DNA of 64,000 nucleotides. It comes from Anaerovibrio lipolyticus LB2005 (lineage in GTDB: Bacteria; Bacillota; Negativicutes; Selenomonadales; Selenomonadaceae). The position numbers were made by a program, and so were the translations under genes. The notes beneath the pieces were generated by a model. The model ran no database searches, was not told where the DNA came from, and saw only the letters and a list, made by a program, of their open reading frames with translations. The number at the start of each line of letters is the position of its first letter. The stretch's first letter is position 1. This document shows, piece by piece, positions 1 to 7,784 of this stretch. Location of the stretch: contig NZ_JHYA01000005.1 in NCBI RefSeq assembly GCF_000621545.1, positions 1 through 64,000 of the forward strand, written 5' to 3'.

Positions 1-2
1 CA

Positions 3-62
3 GCTGCCTGCTTCTTATTAGGTTTTTCTAACGGCCGTGTTTGCGACGAAGAATATGCCTAA
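3..62 (+). CDS. C-terminal end of a truncated gene (partial)
   Basis: An open frame enters from the left edge and stops with TAA at 60-62, encoding a tail that ends GRVCDEEYA. It is followed after 20 bases by a good hairpin terminator, which supports a real gene end. Only about 19 residues are visible and I do not recognise the family. A chance open frame cannot be excluded. Confidence 0.35.
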   Translation, partial: AACFLLGFSNGRVCDEEYA

Positions 63-82
63 ATAACGAGCTTTAGTCTACG

Positions 83-113
83 AGAGCAGTTCATTATGAG
101 CTGCTCTTTTATT
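83..113 (+). terminator. Rho-independent terminator after the left-edge gene
   Basis: The arms AGAGCAG (83-89) and CTGCTCT (101-107) pair, the stem extends inwards with further pairs, and a T-rich run follows. It sits 20 bases after the stop of the truncated left-edge gene. Confidence 0.7.
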
Positions 114-691
114 GTGCCATTAGGTATATTTTTGAATAAAAGAATGCCCTGACTTGTGTGATCTGGATTGCTGTCTCCTTTTTATCATTTTGGATTTAAG
201 TCGTAAAATGATAAAAAATCATGGATTTAAAACAGCTAAGCGCTAGTATAAAGTCATGACATAAACGTGATATTGTGGTGCACCATATTGAAGAAAAAAC
301 AGTAATTACGGGTGGTTAGGGGAACTTTAAGTTAGGTGCATAGTTAAGTGTGTAAAGGGATAAAAAATTACATAGTATCAAGGTCAGATGGTCGTGAACC
401 CGAGTATGAGAAAATTGATAAATTTTAAGTATAGGAAAAGTGCCTGACTGCCTTGTATTATAGGACTGTCAGGCACTTTGAATTATAGTAGGGAGAATAG
501 CGGAAATAATGGATAGTTGTGTTAAGGGGCGGAGAAAATGTTATGCATACATTGTTAATGATACAATCATTGAGGTCCTTGGAAATGATTTACGGTTATA
601 GCATTATAAAAACTTATATAAAAAAGGGTTTACTAAAAATGTGTAGAACTGTTACATAGGATTAGTTAGAAGATATTATCTTTGAACCTAT
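114..691. other. Long intergenic stretch without an intact gene
   Basis: No convincing intact gene is present. A short frame at 348-428 on the plus strand ends in protein-like sequence (SDGREPEYEKIDKF, then TAA) and is followed directly by a perfect hairpin at 437-479, so it may be the worn 3' end of a lost gene. The remainder is AT-rich. The promoter of the secreted-protein gene at 725 should lie in its right end, but I could not assign -35 and -10 boxes. Confidence 0.4.
437..483. terminator. Perfect 12-bp inverted repeat, probable bidirectional terminator
   Basis: AAAGTGCCTGAC (437-448) and its exact reverse complement (468-479) flank a 19-base loop. T-rich sequence lies beyond both arms when each strand is read outwards, so it could stop transcription either way. 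No intact gene precedes it, which suggests it once served a gene now decayed. Confidence 0.6.
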
Positions 692-724
692 ATGTTTTAT
701 GTCCATGAAATGGAGGCTATTAGT

Positions 725-1246
725 ATGAAAAAAGTAATCTCATTATTGTCTTTTATTGTGGTCATGTGCTTTGCAGCAGTTTCGTTCGCCAATTACCCAT
801 CACACCTAAATGGCGACAGTAATTTTATTCTGGTAGATGGCCATATGGGAGTCGCATGGTATGTTGATCGTTCATCATTGAATGTTCAGAAATACGCACC
901 ACCAGAATATATTATTGCAGTAAATGTTGTTTCTGCCGATAGTGTCATTGGTGATGAACGGGATTTTTACTCAGGAGGTCAAGGTAAAATAACAGGTGTA
1001 AAGACATATAGGTTTTATTATAACTGGAATACAAAACGGATGTATCATGATAAGAATGGAACGTGGGATTATCTAGATCCTTGGGGATCATGGGCAGCTA
1101 CTGGTATTAGAATGCCAGCAGGCGAGATGGCCTTTTATTTGGCGTATAATCTGAAATTCTATGGTACGATACAGAAATATAGCGAATACAGTAAGTCGTA
1201 TTATGGACCATTTTCAGAAGACTTTTACAGGAATGCGCAATTATAG
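725..1246 (+). CDS. Small secreted protein of unknown function
   Basis: A 173-residue protein with a clear Sec signal peptide: MKKVISLL, a hydrophobic stretch, then an alanine-rich cleavage region near residues 20-23 (AAVSFA). The mature part is rich in Tyr, Trp and Asn and contains MGVAWYVDRSSL, a pattern I associate with small exported proteins of selenomonads, without known function. I chose the ATG at 725 because GGAGG (712-716) lies 8 bases upstream. An in-frame ATG at 692 would bury the signal peptide. It stands alone between a long gene-poor stretch and its own terminator at 1259. Confidence 0.75.
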   Translation: MKKVISLLSFIVVMCFAAVSFANYPSHLNGDSNFILVDGHMGVAWYVDRSSLNVQKYAPPEYIIAVNVVSADSVIGDERDFYSGGQGKITGVKTYRFYYNWNTKRMYHDKNGTWDYLDPWGSWAATGIRMPAGEMAFYLAYNLKFYGTIQKYSEYSKSYYGPFSEDFYRNAQL

Positions 1247-1258
1247 TATTGTAATTAG

Positions 1259-1294
1259 AAAGACCTGTTGGATTATTCCAGTGGGTCTTTTCTT
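1259..1294 (+). terminator. Terminator after the secreted-protein gene
   Basis: AAAGACC (1259-1265) pairs with GGTCTTT (1284-1290), followed by TCTT. The hairpin starts 12 bases after the stop codon at 1246. Confidence 0.65.
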
Positions 1295-1452
1295 AGAATG
1301 CATACTCTTCGTTTTTATCATGTTTACGTGTGAAGTGAATCGGGAGAAGTATCCTGAAGTTTAGTAGGAATACAGATTTGTGAGGGTTGAATAGAATCAT
1401 GGTCAGCTGGCAACCAAGAATAAGCCGGAGATATTACTGTTGGAGTAGGTAA

Positions 1453-1917
1453 ATGAATCGTATAGAATTAGAAACAGAACGTTTAAGGATATATGTAGCA
1501 TCATTGGCAGAAATGGAGCAGATTGTTGAGACACAAATTAGCGAGGAGCTCAAAAAAGCCTATAGGGAAATGCTGGATGGCTATCTTGGCCATCCTGAGC
1601 AGGGAGAGTGGTATGCAATTTGGCTGGTGGTACGCCATGACGGAGTGCGGGTCGGAAATTTATCTTTCAAGGGGCTCGATGAAGATGGCTCAGTGGAAAT
1701 TGGGTATGGTATAAATGCTGAATATCAGGGCAGAGGATATGCTACGGAAGCAGTCAAGGCTGTTGTTGACTGGTCCATGAACCAGGCTGGAGTATTGCGT
1801 GTGGAGGCTGAAACAGAGCCGTATAACAAAGCTTCGCAACGGGTATTGGCAAAATGCGGTTTTGTTCCCAATGGAATCATTGGCGAGGAAGGTCCTCGCT
1901 ATGTAAAAAAGGTATGA
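1453..1917 (+). CDS. GNAT family N-acetyltransferase (RimJ/RimL-like)
   Basis: A 154-residue protein with the GNAT fold. The N-terminal LETERLRIY is typical of the RimJ/RimL branch. The acetyl-CoA binding motif A is seen as VEIGYGINAEYQGRGYATEA, and NKASQRVLAKCGF is the usual C-terminal motif. The family transfers acetyl groups to amines of proteins or small molecules, and the substrate here cannot be read from sequence. The first 90 bases lack a strong ribosome binding site. It is monocistronic, in a gene-poor region. Confidence 0.8.
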   Translation: MNRIELETERLRIYVASLAEMEQIVETQISEELKKAYREMLDGYLGHPEQGEWYAIWLVVRHDGVRVGNLSFKGLDEDGSVEIGYGINAEYQGRGYATEAVKAVVDWSMNQAGVLRVEAETEPYNKASQRVLAKCGFVPNGIIGEEGPRYVKKV

Positions 1918-2271
1918 AAATATGTGTTGAATTTTAATGATACAAAGTTTGTGTGAATCGCTGTTTGGACAAGAAAAATAAAGAAACAATCAGATGCTGG
2001 GCATGGCAATTCTATGTCAACAGACAGCAAGAAATATTGGTCGGGGATTTTTTATTGCTTGGCACGGGCTGAGGGTTATTAATAGTAAGGGGAGTACAAA
2101 AGCCGTATGAGTGTAAAATTACGGTTATAGACAAAAAGTGCTTTGCGGATTATCAGGAGCTTCTATTTTGCAAAACGAAAACTATCAATTAATGTAAAAA
2201 TAATTGATTATCATAATATTATTATGTAAAATATAGAATATAATTAATAATATTATGTAGAGGTGGTAATT
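1918..2271. other. Intergenic region with a gene remnant and the yifB promoter region
   Basis: No intact gene. It contains a possible remnant at 2103-2192 (listed separately). The last 60 bases before yifB are very AT-rich with two near-copies of a TAATATTATTATGTA-like sequence (about 2215 and 2248), which could be promoter or operator sequence. Nothing else is recognisable. Confidence 0.4.
2103..2192 (+). pseudogene. Possible 5' remnant of a TIGR04076-like small protein
   Basis: An open frame reads YECKITVIDKKCFADYQELL and ends soon after in TAA at 2190. The KITVIxKKCFxDxQE pattern resembles what I recall of the start of the TIGR04076 family, whose members are much longer. There is no in-frame ATG with a ribosome binding site, so it is best read as a decayed fragment. 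The family link is from memory and uncertain. Confidence 0.3.
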
Positions 2272-3792
2272 GTGTTTGCGAAATGTTGTGGGGCTACTAC
2301 TTTGGGGGTGGATGGCCAGATAATAGATGTCGAAGTGGATGTGGCCAATGGCCTCCCAGGAGTGGAGATGATTGGGCTTCCGGATACCATGGTGCGGGAG
2401 GCAAAGGAACGGGTAAGGACTGCGGTAAAAAACTCTGGTATAAAAGTGATGCCACAGAAAGTGACAATAAATCTGGCTCCAGCTGGCATAAGAAAGGATA
2501 GTCCTGGCCTTGATTTGCCTATTGCTATGGCTATGATGGCTGCTTATGGCATAATATCTCAGGAAAGCATAGAGGGGAATTTGTTTTCTGGAGAGCTTTC
2601 ACTTGAAGGCCAGGTTAGAGGCGTTGCTGGGATTTTGCCTATGGCCATAAAAGCAAAGGAAATGGGGTTTAAGGGCTTTTTTGTGGCTGGGGAGAATGTG
2701 AATGAGGCCCTGCTGGTGGATGGGTTAGCGGTATATCGTGTGGAAACGTTGCAGGGGTTAATTGATTATCTGAACGGGAAGGTGTTTTGGGAGCAATCAA
2801 TAGCTTCGGAAGATGAACAGGAAGGGAAAGAGGTGGTCGAGGAGGATTTTGCTGATGTTCAGGGCCAGTTTGTGGCCAAACGGGCCTTTGAAATAGCGGC
2901 TGCAGGAGGACACAATATTTTACTGGTAGGCAGTCCCGGAGCTGGAAAGACCATGCTGGCCCGCCGTTTAAATTCTATATTGCCTGAAATGACCCTTGAG
3001 GAGGCTTTGGAGGTAACGAAGATTTACAGTATTTCTGGAATGCTGAAGAAAAATAGTGGTCTTGTAACCAAGAGACCTTTTAGAAGTCCTCATCATACTA
3101 CTTCAGCAGCAGCTATGATAGGTGGTGGCACTATTCCTCATCCCGGTGAGGTGAGCCTTAGCCATAATGGCGTACTTTTTTTGGATGAGTTGCCAGAATT
3201 TAGCAAGCAGGCTTTGGAGGCCTTGCGTCAGCCATTGGAGGATGGGGTGGTAAGCATTGCTAGAGTAAACGCATCGTTGACTTTTCCTTCCCGTATAATT
3301 TTGTGCTGTTCCATGAACCCATGCCCCTGCGGTTATTATAATGACCCGGAAAAACAGTGCGATTGCTCCTATCAGGAAATAAAGCGATACAACAGAAAAA
3401 TTTCGGGACCGTTGCTAGACAGGATAGATATTCAAATCAGGGTGCCACGGGTAACCTACAAGGAGTTAACAGCCACAGAAAAGGCGGAATCCTCAGTTGA
3501 TATTAGAAAAAGAGTGTCTGCGGCCAGAGATCGTCAGCTTCAAAGATTACGAAAATATGGCATTGTCTGCAATGCCCAAATGACCTCATCAATTTTAAAG
3601 AAAACCTGTAAAATTACCAAGGAAGCACAACAACTGCTACGTTCAGCATTTATTGATAAAAGTATGTCTGCACGTTCCTATGACAGAATAAAAAAGGTGG
3701 CTCAGACAATTGCAGATCTGGATAACAGTGATGAAATAAAGGGAATCCATCTGGCAGAGGCCATTCAGCTTAGGAATGAAATAGGAGTGTGA
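2272..3792 (+). CDS. comM: YifB/ComM family Mg-chelatase-like AAA+ ATPase
   Basis: A 506-residue cytoplasmic ATPase. The N-terminal ChlI-like domain carries GLPGVEMIGLPD and VREAKERVR. The central AAA+ domain has Walker A GSPGAGKT (about residues 220-227) and Walker B VLFLDELPE (about 301-309), and a C-terminal domain follows. The PCPCGYY and CDCSYQ cysteine cluster is characteristic. ComM in Vibrio and Acinetobacter is a hexameric helicase that aids branch migration during natural transformation. Many non-competent bacteria also have it. I chose the GTG at 2272 because GAGGTG (2260-2265) lies 6 bases upstream and the protein then starts as the family usually does. A GTG at 2263 lies inside that site. 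Confidence 0.9.
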   Translation: MFAKCCGATTLGVDGQIIDVEVDVANGLPGVEMIGLPDTMVREAKERVRTAVKNSGIKVMPQKVTINLAPAGIRKDSPGLDLPIAMAMMAAYGIISQESIEGNLFSGELSLEGQVRGVAGILPMAIKAKEMGFKGFFVAGENVNEALLVDGLAVYRVETLQGLIDYLNGKVFWEQSIASEDEQEGKEVVEEDFADVQGQFVAKRAFEIAAAGGHNILLVGSPGAGKTMLARRLNSILPEMTLEEALEVTKIYSISGMLKKNSGLVTKRPFRSPHHTTSAAAMIGGGTIPHPGEVSLSHNGVLFLDELPEFSKQALEALRQPLEDGVVSIARVNASLTFPSRIILCCSMNPCPCGYYNDPEKQCDCSYQEIKRYNRKISGPLLDRIDIQIRVPRVTYKELTATEKAESSVDIRKRVSAARDRQLQRLRKYGIVCNAQMTSSILKKTCKITKEAQQLLRSAFIDKSMSARSYDRIKKVAQTIADLDNSDEIKGIHLAEAIQLRNEIGV

Positions 3793-3833
3793 AACTGGAA
3801 ATTTAATATGAGGAATAAAAAGTGGAATAAAAA

Positions 3834-3869
3834 ATCGGGCCCTCACCATAGTGAAGGTCCGATCTTTTT
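3834..3869. terminator. Bidirectional terminator between yifB/comM and hsp20
   Basis: ATCGGGCC...GGTCCGAT forms a long stem with a four-base loop and one internal mismatch (3834-3863). There is a T-run after it on the plus strand, and an A-run before it that gives a T-run on the minus strand. It serves the convergent genes ending at 3792 and 3890. Confidence 0.8.
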
Positions 3870-3889
3870 TACTTACCCATGATTAACAG

Positions 3890-4348
3890 TTAGTGAATAG
3901 GAATCTCATGGGAGATTTCTTCAACAGGAGTGGATAGCTTTGGCATGGTAATTGTTAAGATACCATCCTTAAAATCGGCATTGCATTTATTCTCATCGAT
4001 GTTATCGATGTAGAATGAACGGCTCATGCTGCCGCAGTAGCGCTCACGGCGAATGAAATTGCCCTGATCATCCTTTTCATCCTTTGATTCTTCCTTGTTG
4101 GCAGAGATGGAAAGATAATTGTCTTTATAGGAAAGGTGTACATCTTCCTTGGCAAAGCCAGGCAACTCAGCCTTGAGTTCGTAGCTGTCACCATTATCCT
4201 TCACATCCACGTTGAAGGACTTGCCACTAAAACCTGTGTCGCTGAAGATGCTTGCAATAGGTTGACTCATCCAGTTGAACAGGCGATCGAAGCCGTCTTC
4301 CTCACGTGCCAAATCATTTCTCATTGCGAATGGAACTAAGCCTAACAT
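3890..4348 (-). CDS. hsp20: Small heat shock protein, Hsp20/alpha-crystallin family
   Basis: A 152-residue ATP-independent chaperone that holds unfolding proteins for refolding. The alpha-crystallin domain covers about residues 45-145: FNVDVKDNGDSYELKAELPGF, the conserved RRERYCGSMSRSF strand (R-x-R-x-x-x-F pattern), and the DGILTITMPK (G-x-L) signature. The short C-terminal tail ends HEIPIH, an I-x-I-type oligomerisation motif. The gene is convergent with yifB/comM and shares its terminator. Its upstream region holds a good promoter overlapped by three 8-bp GTCAA repeats, so heat or stress control is likely. Confidence 0.92.
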   Translation of the reverse strand: MLGLVPFAMRNDLAREEDGFDRLFNWMSQPIASIFSDTGFSGKSFNVDVKDNGDSYELKAELPGFAKEDVHLSYKDNYLSISANKEESKDEKDDQGNFIRRERYCGSMSRSFYIDNIDENKCNADFKDGILTITMPKLSTPVEEISHEIPIH

Positions 4349-4428
4349 AATAACGATCCCCTTTCATTTAGATAATTGATTAATTTGGTGAGGTGGGGGA
4401 TTTCTTCTTTTCCCCTTCCTCGATTATT

Positions 4429-4466
4429 ATTATATACTTATAAGTCAAAAAGTCAATAGGTCAAAA
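4429..4466 (-). promoter_or_regulatory. hsp20 promoter with three tandem GTCAA octamers
   Basis: Read on the minus strand there is a TTGACT -35 box (4456-4451), a 16-base spacer and a TATAAT -10 box (4434-4429). On the plus strand three direct repeats follow with an 8-base period: AGTCAAAA (4443), AGTCAATA (4451) and GGTCAAAA (4459). The units resemble CtsR heptads (A/G GTCAAA), but CtsR half-sites normally have a 10-base period, so CtsR control is only a possibility. Confidence 0.55.
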
Positions 4467-4527
4467 CGTAAAAAGTAAAAATTTTCATGTATGGATTTTA
4501 GCAGGGGAAAATGGCTTTATAATAAGG

Positions 4528-4554
4528 AAAAATATGAACAATGGCGTTATAATA
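4528..4554 (+). promoter_or_regulatory. Recurrent AAAATxTGAAC-N6-GTTATAATA element before nagB
   Basis: The element reads AAAAATATGAAC, AATGGC, GTTATAATA and lies about 45 bases before the nagB start. The same arrangement occurs before trpB, before the yjiH gene (twice) and before the ynzC-like gene (twice). TATAAT could be a -10 box, but TGAAC is only about 8 bases from it, too near for a normal -35 box. A related AATGGCTTTATAATA stands just upstream (4510). Confidence 0.5.
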
Positions 4555-4596
4555 TAGACAAAGAAGAGTGTTGTGTATAGAGGGGAGGTAGTCAGT

Positions 4597-5346
4597 ATGC
4601 GGGTTTTAATAACGGATTCTTATGATCAGATGGGATTGGAGGCAGCCAAGATTGTAGCTGGTCAGATTTATTTAAAGCCCAACAGCGTATTGGGATTGGC
4701 TACCGGCAGTACACCCCTTTCTATGTATGAGCGGCTTGTGGCGGTACACAGGACAGTTGGATTGGATTTTTCCGAGGTAACCACCTTTAATTTGGATGAA
4801 TATATTGGTATGGGACCGGACAATCCTCAAAGCTATCACTATTTCATGCAGGAAAACTTTTTCAAACACATTAATATCAAGCCGGAAAATGTCTACATTC
4901 CTAATGGCATGGCCCAGGATATAATAGCCGAGGGAGAGCGTTATGAGCAGCTTATAGCTGCCAAAGGCGGAATAGATTTGCAGGTATTGGGAATCGGGCA
5001 AAATGCCCACATTGGTTTTAATGAGCCTGATGTGAAATTTGCGGCCACAACCCATAAGGTGGAGCTGGACGAGGAAACTATACTGGCCAATTCCAGATTT
5101 TTTAATAATGTGGATGAAGTGCCACGGTATGCCATCAGCATGGGGATAAAGACTATAATGATGGCTGAGCATGTTATATTGCTGGCTAATGGCAGGAATA
5201 AGGCAAGGGCGGTCTATAAGGCTGTTTGTGGTGATGTTACCCCAGAGGCACCGGCTTCAATTTTGCAGCTGCATAGGGATGTGGTGGTTATTTTGGATAA
5301 AGAGGCGGCAGAGCTGCTGCCGGCAAATGTTGTTAGCATCGGATAA
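4597..5346 (+). CDS. nagB: Glucosamine-6-phosphate deaminase
   Basis: A 249-residue cytosolic enzyme that converts glucosamine-6-phosphate to fructose-6-phosphate and ammonia, the last step of amino sugar catabolism. LATGSTPLSMYERL is the phosphate-binding loop, FNLDEYIGM contains the catalytic Asp, and GQNAHIGFNEP contains the ring-opening His. The last motif usually reads G-x-N-G-H, so Ala replaces Gly here. I chose the ATG at 4597 because GGGGAGGT (4582-4589) lies 7 bases upstream and the product then begins MRVLI as in the family. No nagA or transporter gene is adjacent. Confidence 0.93.
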   Translation: MRVLITDSYDQMGLEAAKIVAGQIYLKPNSVLGLATGSTPLSMYERLVAVHRTVGLDFSEVTTFNLDEYIGMGPDNPQSYHYFMQENFFKHINIKPENVYIPNGMAQDIIAEGERYEQLIAAKGGIDLQVLGIGQNAHIGFNEPDVKFAATTHKVELDEETILANSRFFNNVDEVPRYAISMGIKTIMMAEHVILLANGRNKARAVYKAVCGDVTPEAPASILQLHRDVVVILDKEAAELLPANVVSIG

Positions 5347-5432
5347 ATTATGTAGCTGTAAATTGAGCTTTGTATAGGCGTAGTAGCATTTTGGAAACTG
5401 GATAAGAATGGTTTATGAAAGGGCATTGGAAA

Positions 5433-5645
5433 ATGACAGATATTGGAAAGATGCTTATAATTTTAGGAATAATTTTGGTTGTGGTAGGGTGTGTAATTCA
5501 CTTTGGAGGTAAATTCATTCCCTTTGGCAAGCTGCCCGGGGACATTAACGTGGTGGGGGAAAACAGCTCCTTTCATTTCCCCGTAATGACCTGCATTATC
5601 ATCAGTGTTGTTTTGAGTGTGATAGCCAATCTGTTTTTCAGGTGA
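5433..5645 (+). CDS. Small membrane protein, DUF2905 family
   Basis: A 70-residue protein with two predicted membrane helices (about residues 7-27 and 48-68) joined by a loop containing FIPFGKLPGDI, the signature of DUF2905. The function of the family is unknown. I prefer the start at 5433 because MTDIGKMLIILG matches the usual family N-terminus. An ATG at 5415 is also possible and neither has a strong ribosome binding site. The next gene follows after 8 bases, so the two are probably cotranscribed. Confidence 0.8.
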   Translation: MTDIGKMLIILGIILVVVGCVIHFGGKFIPFGKLPGDINVVGENSSFHFPVMTCIIISVVLSVIANLFFR

Positions 5646-5653
5646 GGTGCATT

Positions 5654-5989
5654 ATGGAGCAGTTTAAGCTGGAGATTTACATACCGGAAAGTCATTTTAA
5701 GGAACTGCAAAGGGCGTTGCAGTCTGTAGATGCAGGACACATTGGCAATTACGACAGCTGCCTGTCCTATAGCCGTGTCAGAGGCACCTGGAGACCTCTT
5801 GCTGGTTCGAATCCATATATAGGGGAAGAAAATGTCATAAGTGAGGAAGATGAGCTGAAGGTGGAGGTAAATGTTCTAAAAGAAAATCTGCCTAGTACCT
5901 TGCAGGCCATCAGGAGTGTCCACCCTTACGAAGAACCGCTCATAAATGTTATCCAACTTTATGAGTACACAGAAGATGACTCAATGTAA
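5654..5989 (+). CDS. NIF3/YqfO-type PII-like (CutA-like) domain protein
   Basis: A 111-residue stand-alone version of the small alpha/beta domain found inserted in YqfO/NIF3 proteins and related to PII and CutA. The telling motifs are the start FKLEIYIPESHFKEL, the GNYDSC stretch and the terminal HPYEEPLINV. Its biochemical role is unknown. The ATG at 5654 has GAGGTG (5644-5649) upstream, overlapping the stop of the previous gene. A hairpin terminator follows at 6005. Confidence 0.75.
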   Translation: MEQFKLEIYIPESHFKELQRALQSVDAGHIGNYDSCLSYSRVRGTWRPLAGSNPYIGEENVISEEDELKVEVNVLKENLPSTLQAIRSVHPYEEPLINVIQLYEYTEDDSM

Positions 5990-6004
5990 AACCAATCCAA
6001 ACCA

Positions 6005-6041
6005 AAAAGCCAAGAGTGTCAGATAAGCACTCTTGGCTTTT
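6005..6041. terminator. Bidirectional terminator
   Basis: The 14-bp arms AAAAGCCAAGAGTG and CACTCTTGGCTTTT flank a 9-base loop. It lies between convergent genes ending at 5989 and 6055 and has T-runs on both strands. Confidence 0.85.
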
Positions 6042-6054
6042 GCTTTTTGCATAT

Positions 6055-6858
6055 TTATTTGGTTTCCTTGGCTAGCTCTTGTATTTCTTCTTGTGTTAAG
6101 TCAACATATTCCATAATTTCATCTACAGTTTTATTTTTGGCCAGCATGCGTTTAGCAGTACGGCGTTCAGCTATTTTTTCTCCGTCATTGCGGGCTTCCT
6201 GCATTTTCATTTCAAAGGTCATATAGCTCACCTTCTCCTTTTCTTGGTGCTTTAAATCGTTTATAAGGTTTCTGATTTCATCTACAAAATTATTGGTAAC
6301 CGGAAGTCCTTTCATAAAATCAAGAAAGGCCTTAATATCCGGTGATACATCATCCAATGCTCCATCAGAGCAGAGAAAAATCTTTGTGGTCCCATCATCC
6401 AGTATAATGTTTTTGTCCTGGGAACAGTACGACCGAAAAGTGTACATGTGTCGCTTTCCATCAAACATAGCAAATGGGCACAGAAAGATAATAAAAGATT
6501 TCTTAAGTTCAGTATAACGCTTGGTTCCAGAAGATAATATATCCTTGTCAATCATTGACTGATAATATCTTGTGCGATACGCCAATTCGGTATCACCATA
6601 ATCTCTGACTTGCATCTCAATATCGTAGATGACATTATTGCCTTCAACATACACATCAAGGCGAATGCCTTTTCCAGTGTAGCTGCTTTCCAGAGTCTTT
6701 TCCGTTTCAAGATATTTTATATGATTGATTTTGATGTTAAGAATTTTCTCGATAAGTCGTTGGCAAATACGAGGATGACGCATAACCAGCTTGAACATAT
6801 AGTCATCGGCTATTGTCAGTTCCTCCCACGGTTTGATGGTACGTTGTGATTTCCCCAT
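6055..6858 (-). CDS. Rpn family recombination-promoting nuclease / PD-(D/E)XK nuclease family transposase-like protein
   Basis: A 267-residue protein of the Rpn/YhgA-like group. The N-terminal half contains LTIADDYMFKLVM, then RLDVYVEGNNVIYDIEMQ, which gives the D...D-x-E-x-Q pattern of this PD-(D/E)XK nuclease branch, then YRTRYYQSMID. The C-terminal region is helical and charged. E. coli Rpn proteins are DNases that promote RecA-independent recombination. Such genes are mobile and occur in many divergent copies in gut anaerobes. It marks the left edge of an AT-rich accessory segment. There is no sign of flanking terminal repeats. Confidence 0.82.
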   Translation of the reverse strand: MGKSQRTIKPWEELTIADDYMFKLVMRHPRICQRLIEKILNIKINHIKYLETEKTLESSYTGKGIRLDVYVEGNNVIYDIEMQVRDYGDTELAYRTRYYQSMIDKDILSSGTKRYTELKKSFIIFLCPFAMFDGKRHMYTFRSYCSQDKNIILDDGTTKIFLCSDGALDDVSPDIKAFLDFMKGLPVTNNFVDEIRNLINDLKHQEKEKVSYMTFEMKMQEARNDGEKIAERRTAKRMLAKNKTVDEIMEYVDLTQEEIQELAKETK

Positions 6859-7264
6859 AATGAACTTCCTCTCCTTGATTATAGCATATTTGTTAATAAT
6901 AATAGATAAAATTATATAAAAGGTTTAATATATATTTATGATACAACATTTATCCTAAATAATCTATAAACCAAGAGGGTGATTTTTTAAAATATTAATC
7001 AAAAATGTAAAACTAACAAAAAATATAAGCATAATGCACAGGGGAAAGGGAGAGAAAGAAAATATGTTCCACACAGAGGGCGTTTTTTTGCTCATTGTAT
7101 TATTGCAATTATTGTTTAATAGGGTAAAATGAAGCTGTAAATGATTATTAACTAATCGTTATGTAATAAGATATAAGTTTAAGCGTTATATTTCTTGATA
7201 ATTAAATTTAAAGAGTGGAAAAATGGCTATGTCTGATACATAATTCATAACAGGGGGGATTAAT
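6859..7264. other. AT-rich intergenic region, no gene seen
   Basis: About 400 bases of very AT-rich sequence between divergent genes. It must hold promoters for both, but I could not pick convincing boxes. A strong ribosome binding site (GGGGGG, about 7254-7259) precedes the radical-SAM gene at 7265. No repeat or RNA gene was recognised. Confidence 0.4.
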
Positions 7265-7729
7265 ATGCTTTACTACACAGAAGTAGATTTAAGTTCATAC
7301 GAAATCCCCGGTGAAACAACTTTGAATATTTATATTTCCGGTTGTCAAAATAGGTGCATAGATTGCCACTATCCGGAATTACAGTCAAATGAATATGGTG
7401 AGCCATTGAATTTGAATTTTAAAAGAATTATTGAATTATATAGTAACTATGCTACATGTATTTGCTTTATGGGAGAAGGAAAAGGAACAATAGTAGAGCG
7501 GGATGAAATGCAAGAATATATTGAACTTATACATCTGGCTTCAATGAAAGCAGCTCTTTATTGTGGGAGAGACACAACAATAGAATCATGGATGGAAGAA
7601 TTTGATTATGTAAAAATAGGTAGATTTTATCCTGACAAGGGACCATTAACAGCTCCTACAACAAATCAGAAAATGTATATGAAGGAAAGAAATAAGTGGA
7701 TCGATATTACATATTCATTTTATTGTTGA
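7265..7729 (+). CDS. NrdG-like radical SAM protein (4Fe-4S single-cluster domain)
   Basis: A 154-residue protein, the same length as E. coli NrdG, the activase of anaerobic ribonucleotide reductase. Cys27, Cys31 and Cys34 form the C-x3-C-x2-C cluster motif of that family (SGCQNRCIDC). The C-terminal DYVKIGRFYPDKGPL corresponds in position to the NrdG D-x-L-x-D-G-x-F region. The usual SGGDPL glycine motif is replaced by FMGEGKG, and no nrdD is nearby, so its target may not be ribonucleotide reductase. It is the first gene of a three-gene cassette with an unknown protein and a nuclease-like protein. Confidence 0.75.
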   Translation: MLYYTEVDLSSYEIPGETTLNIYISGCQNRCIDCHYPELQSNEYGEPLNLNFKRIIELYSNYATCICFMGEGKGTIVERDEMQEYIELIHLASMKAALYCGRDTTIESWMEEFDYVKIGRFYPDKGPLTAPTTNQKMYMKERNKWIDITYSFYC

Positions 7730-7784
7730 TGCGATAAAGTATAAACAGACTTTTATTTAAGATGTTTCACCAGAGGTGAATGAT

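Noticed and set aside
1161-1364. A 67-codon frame overlapping the end of the secreted-protein gene
   Set aside because: It overlaps a gene with a good start and signal peptide, and runs through that gene's terminator hairpin.
4443-4466. Possible CRISPR-like or simple short tandem repeat array
   Set aside because: Only three 8-bp units with no spacers; better explained as a regulator site over the hsp20 promoter. No CRISPR array or cas gene was seen in the window.
6055-6858. Insertion sequence with a transposase
   Set aside because: The Rpn/PD-(D/E)XK protein is called transposase-like in databases, but no terminal inverted repeats or target duplication could be found around it.
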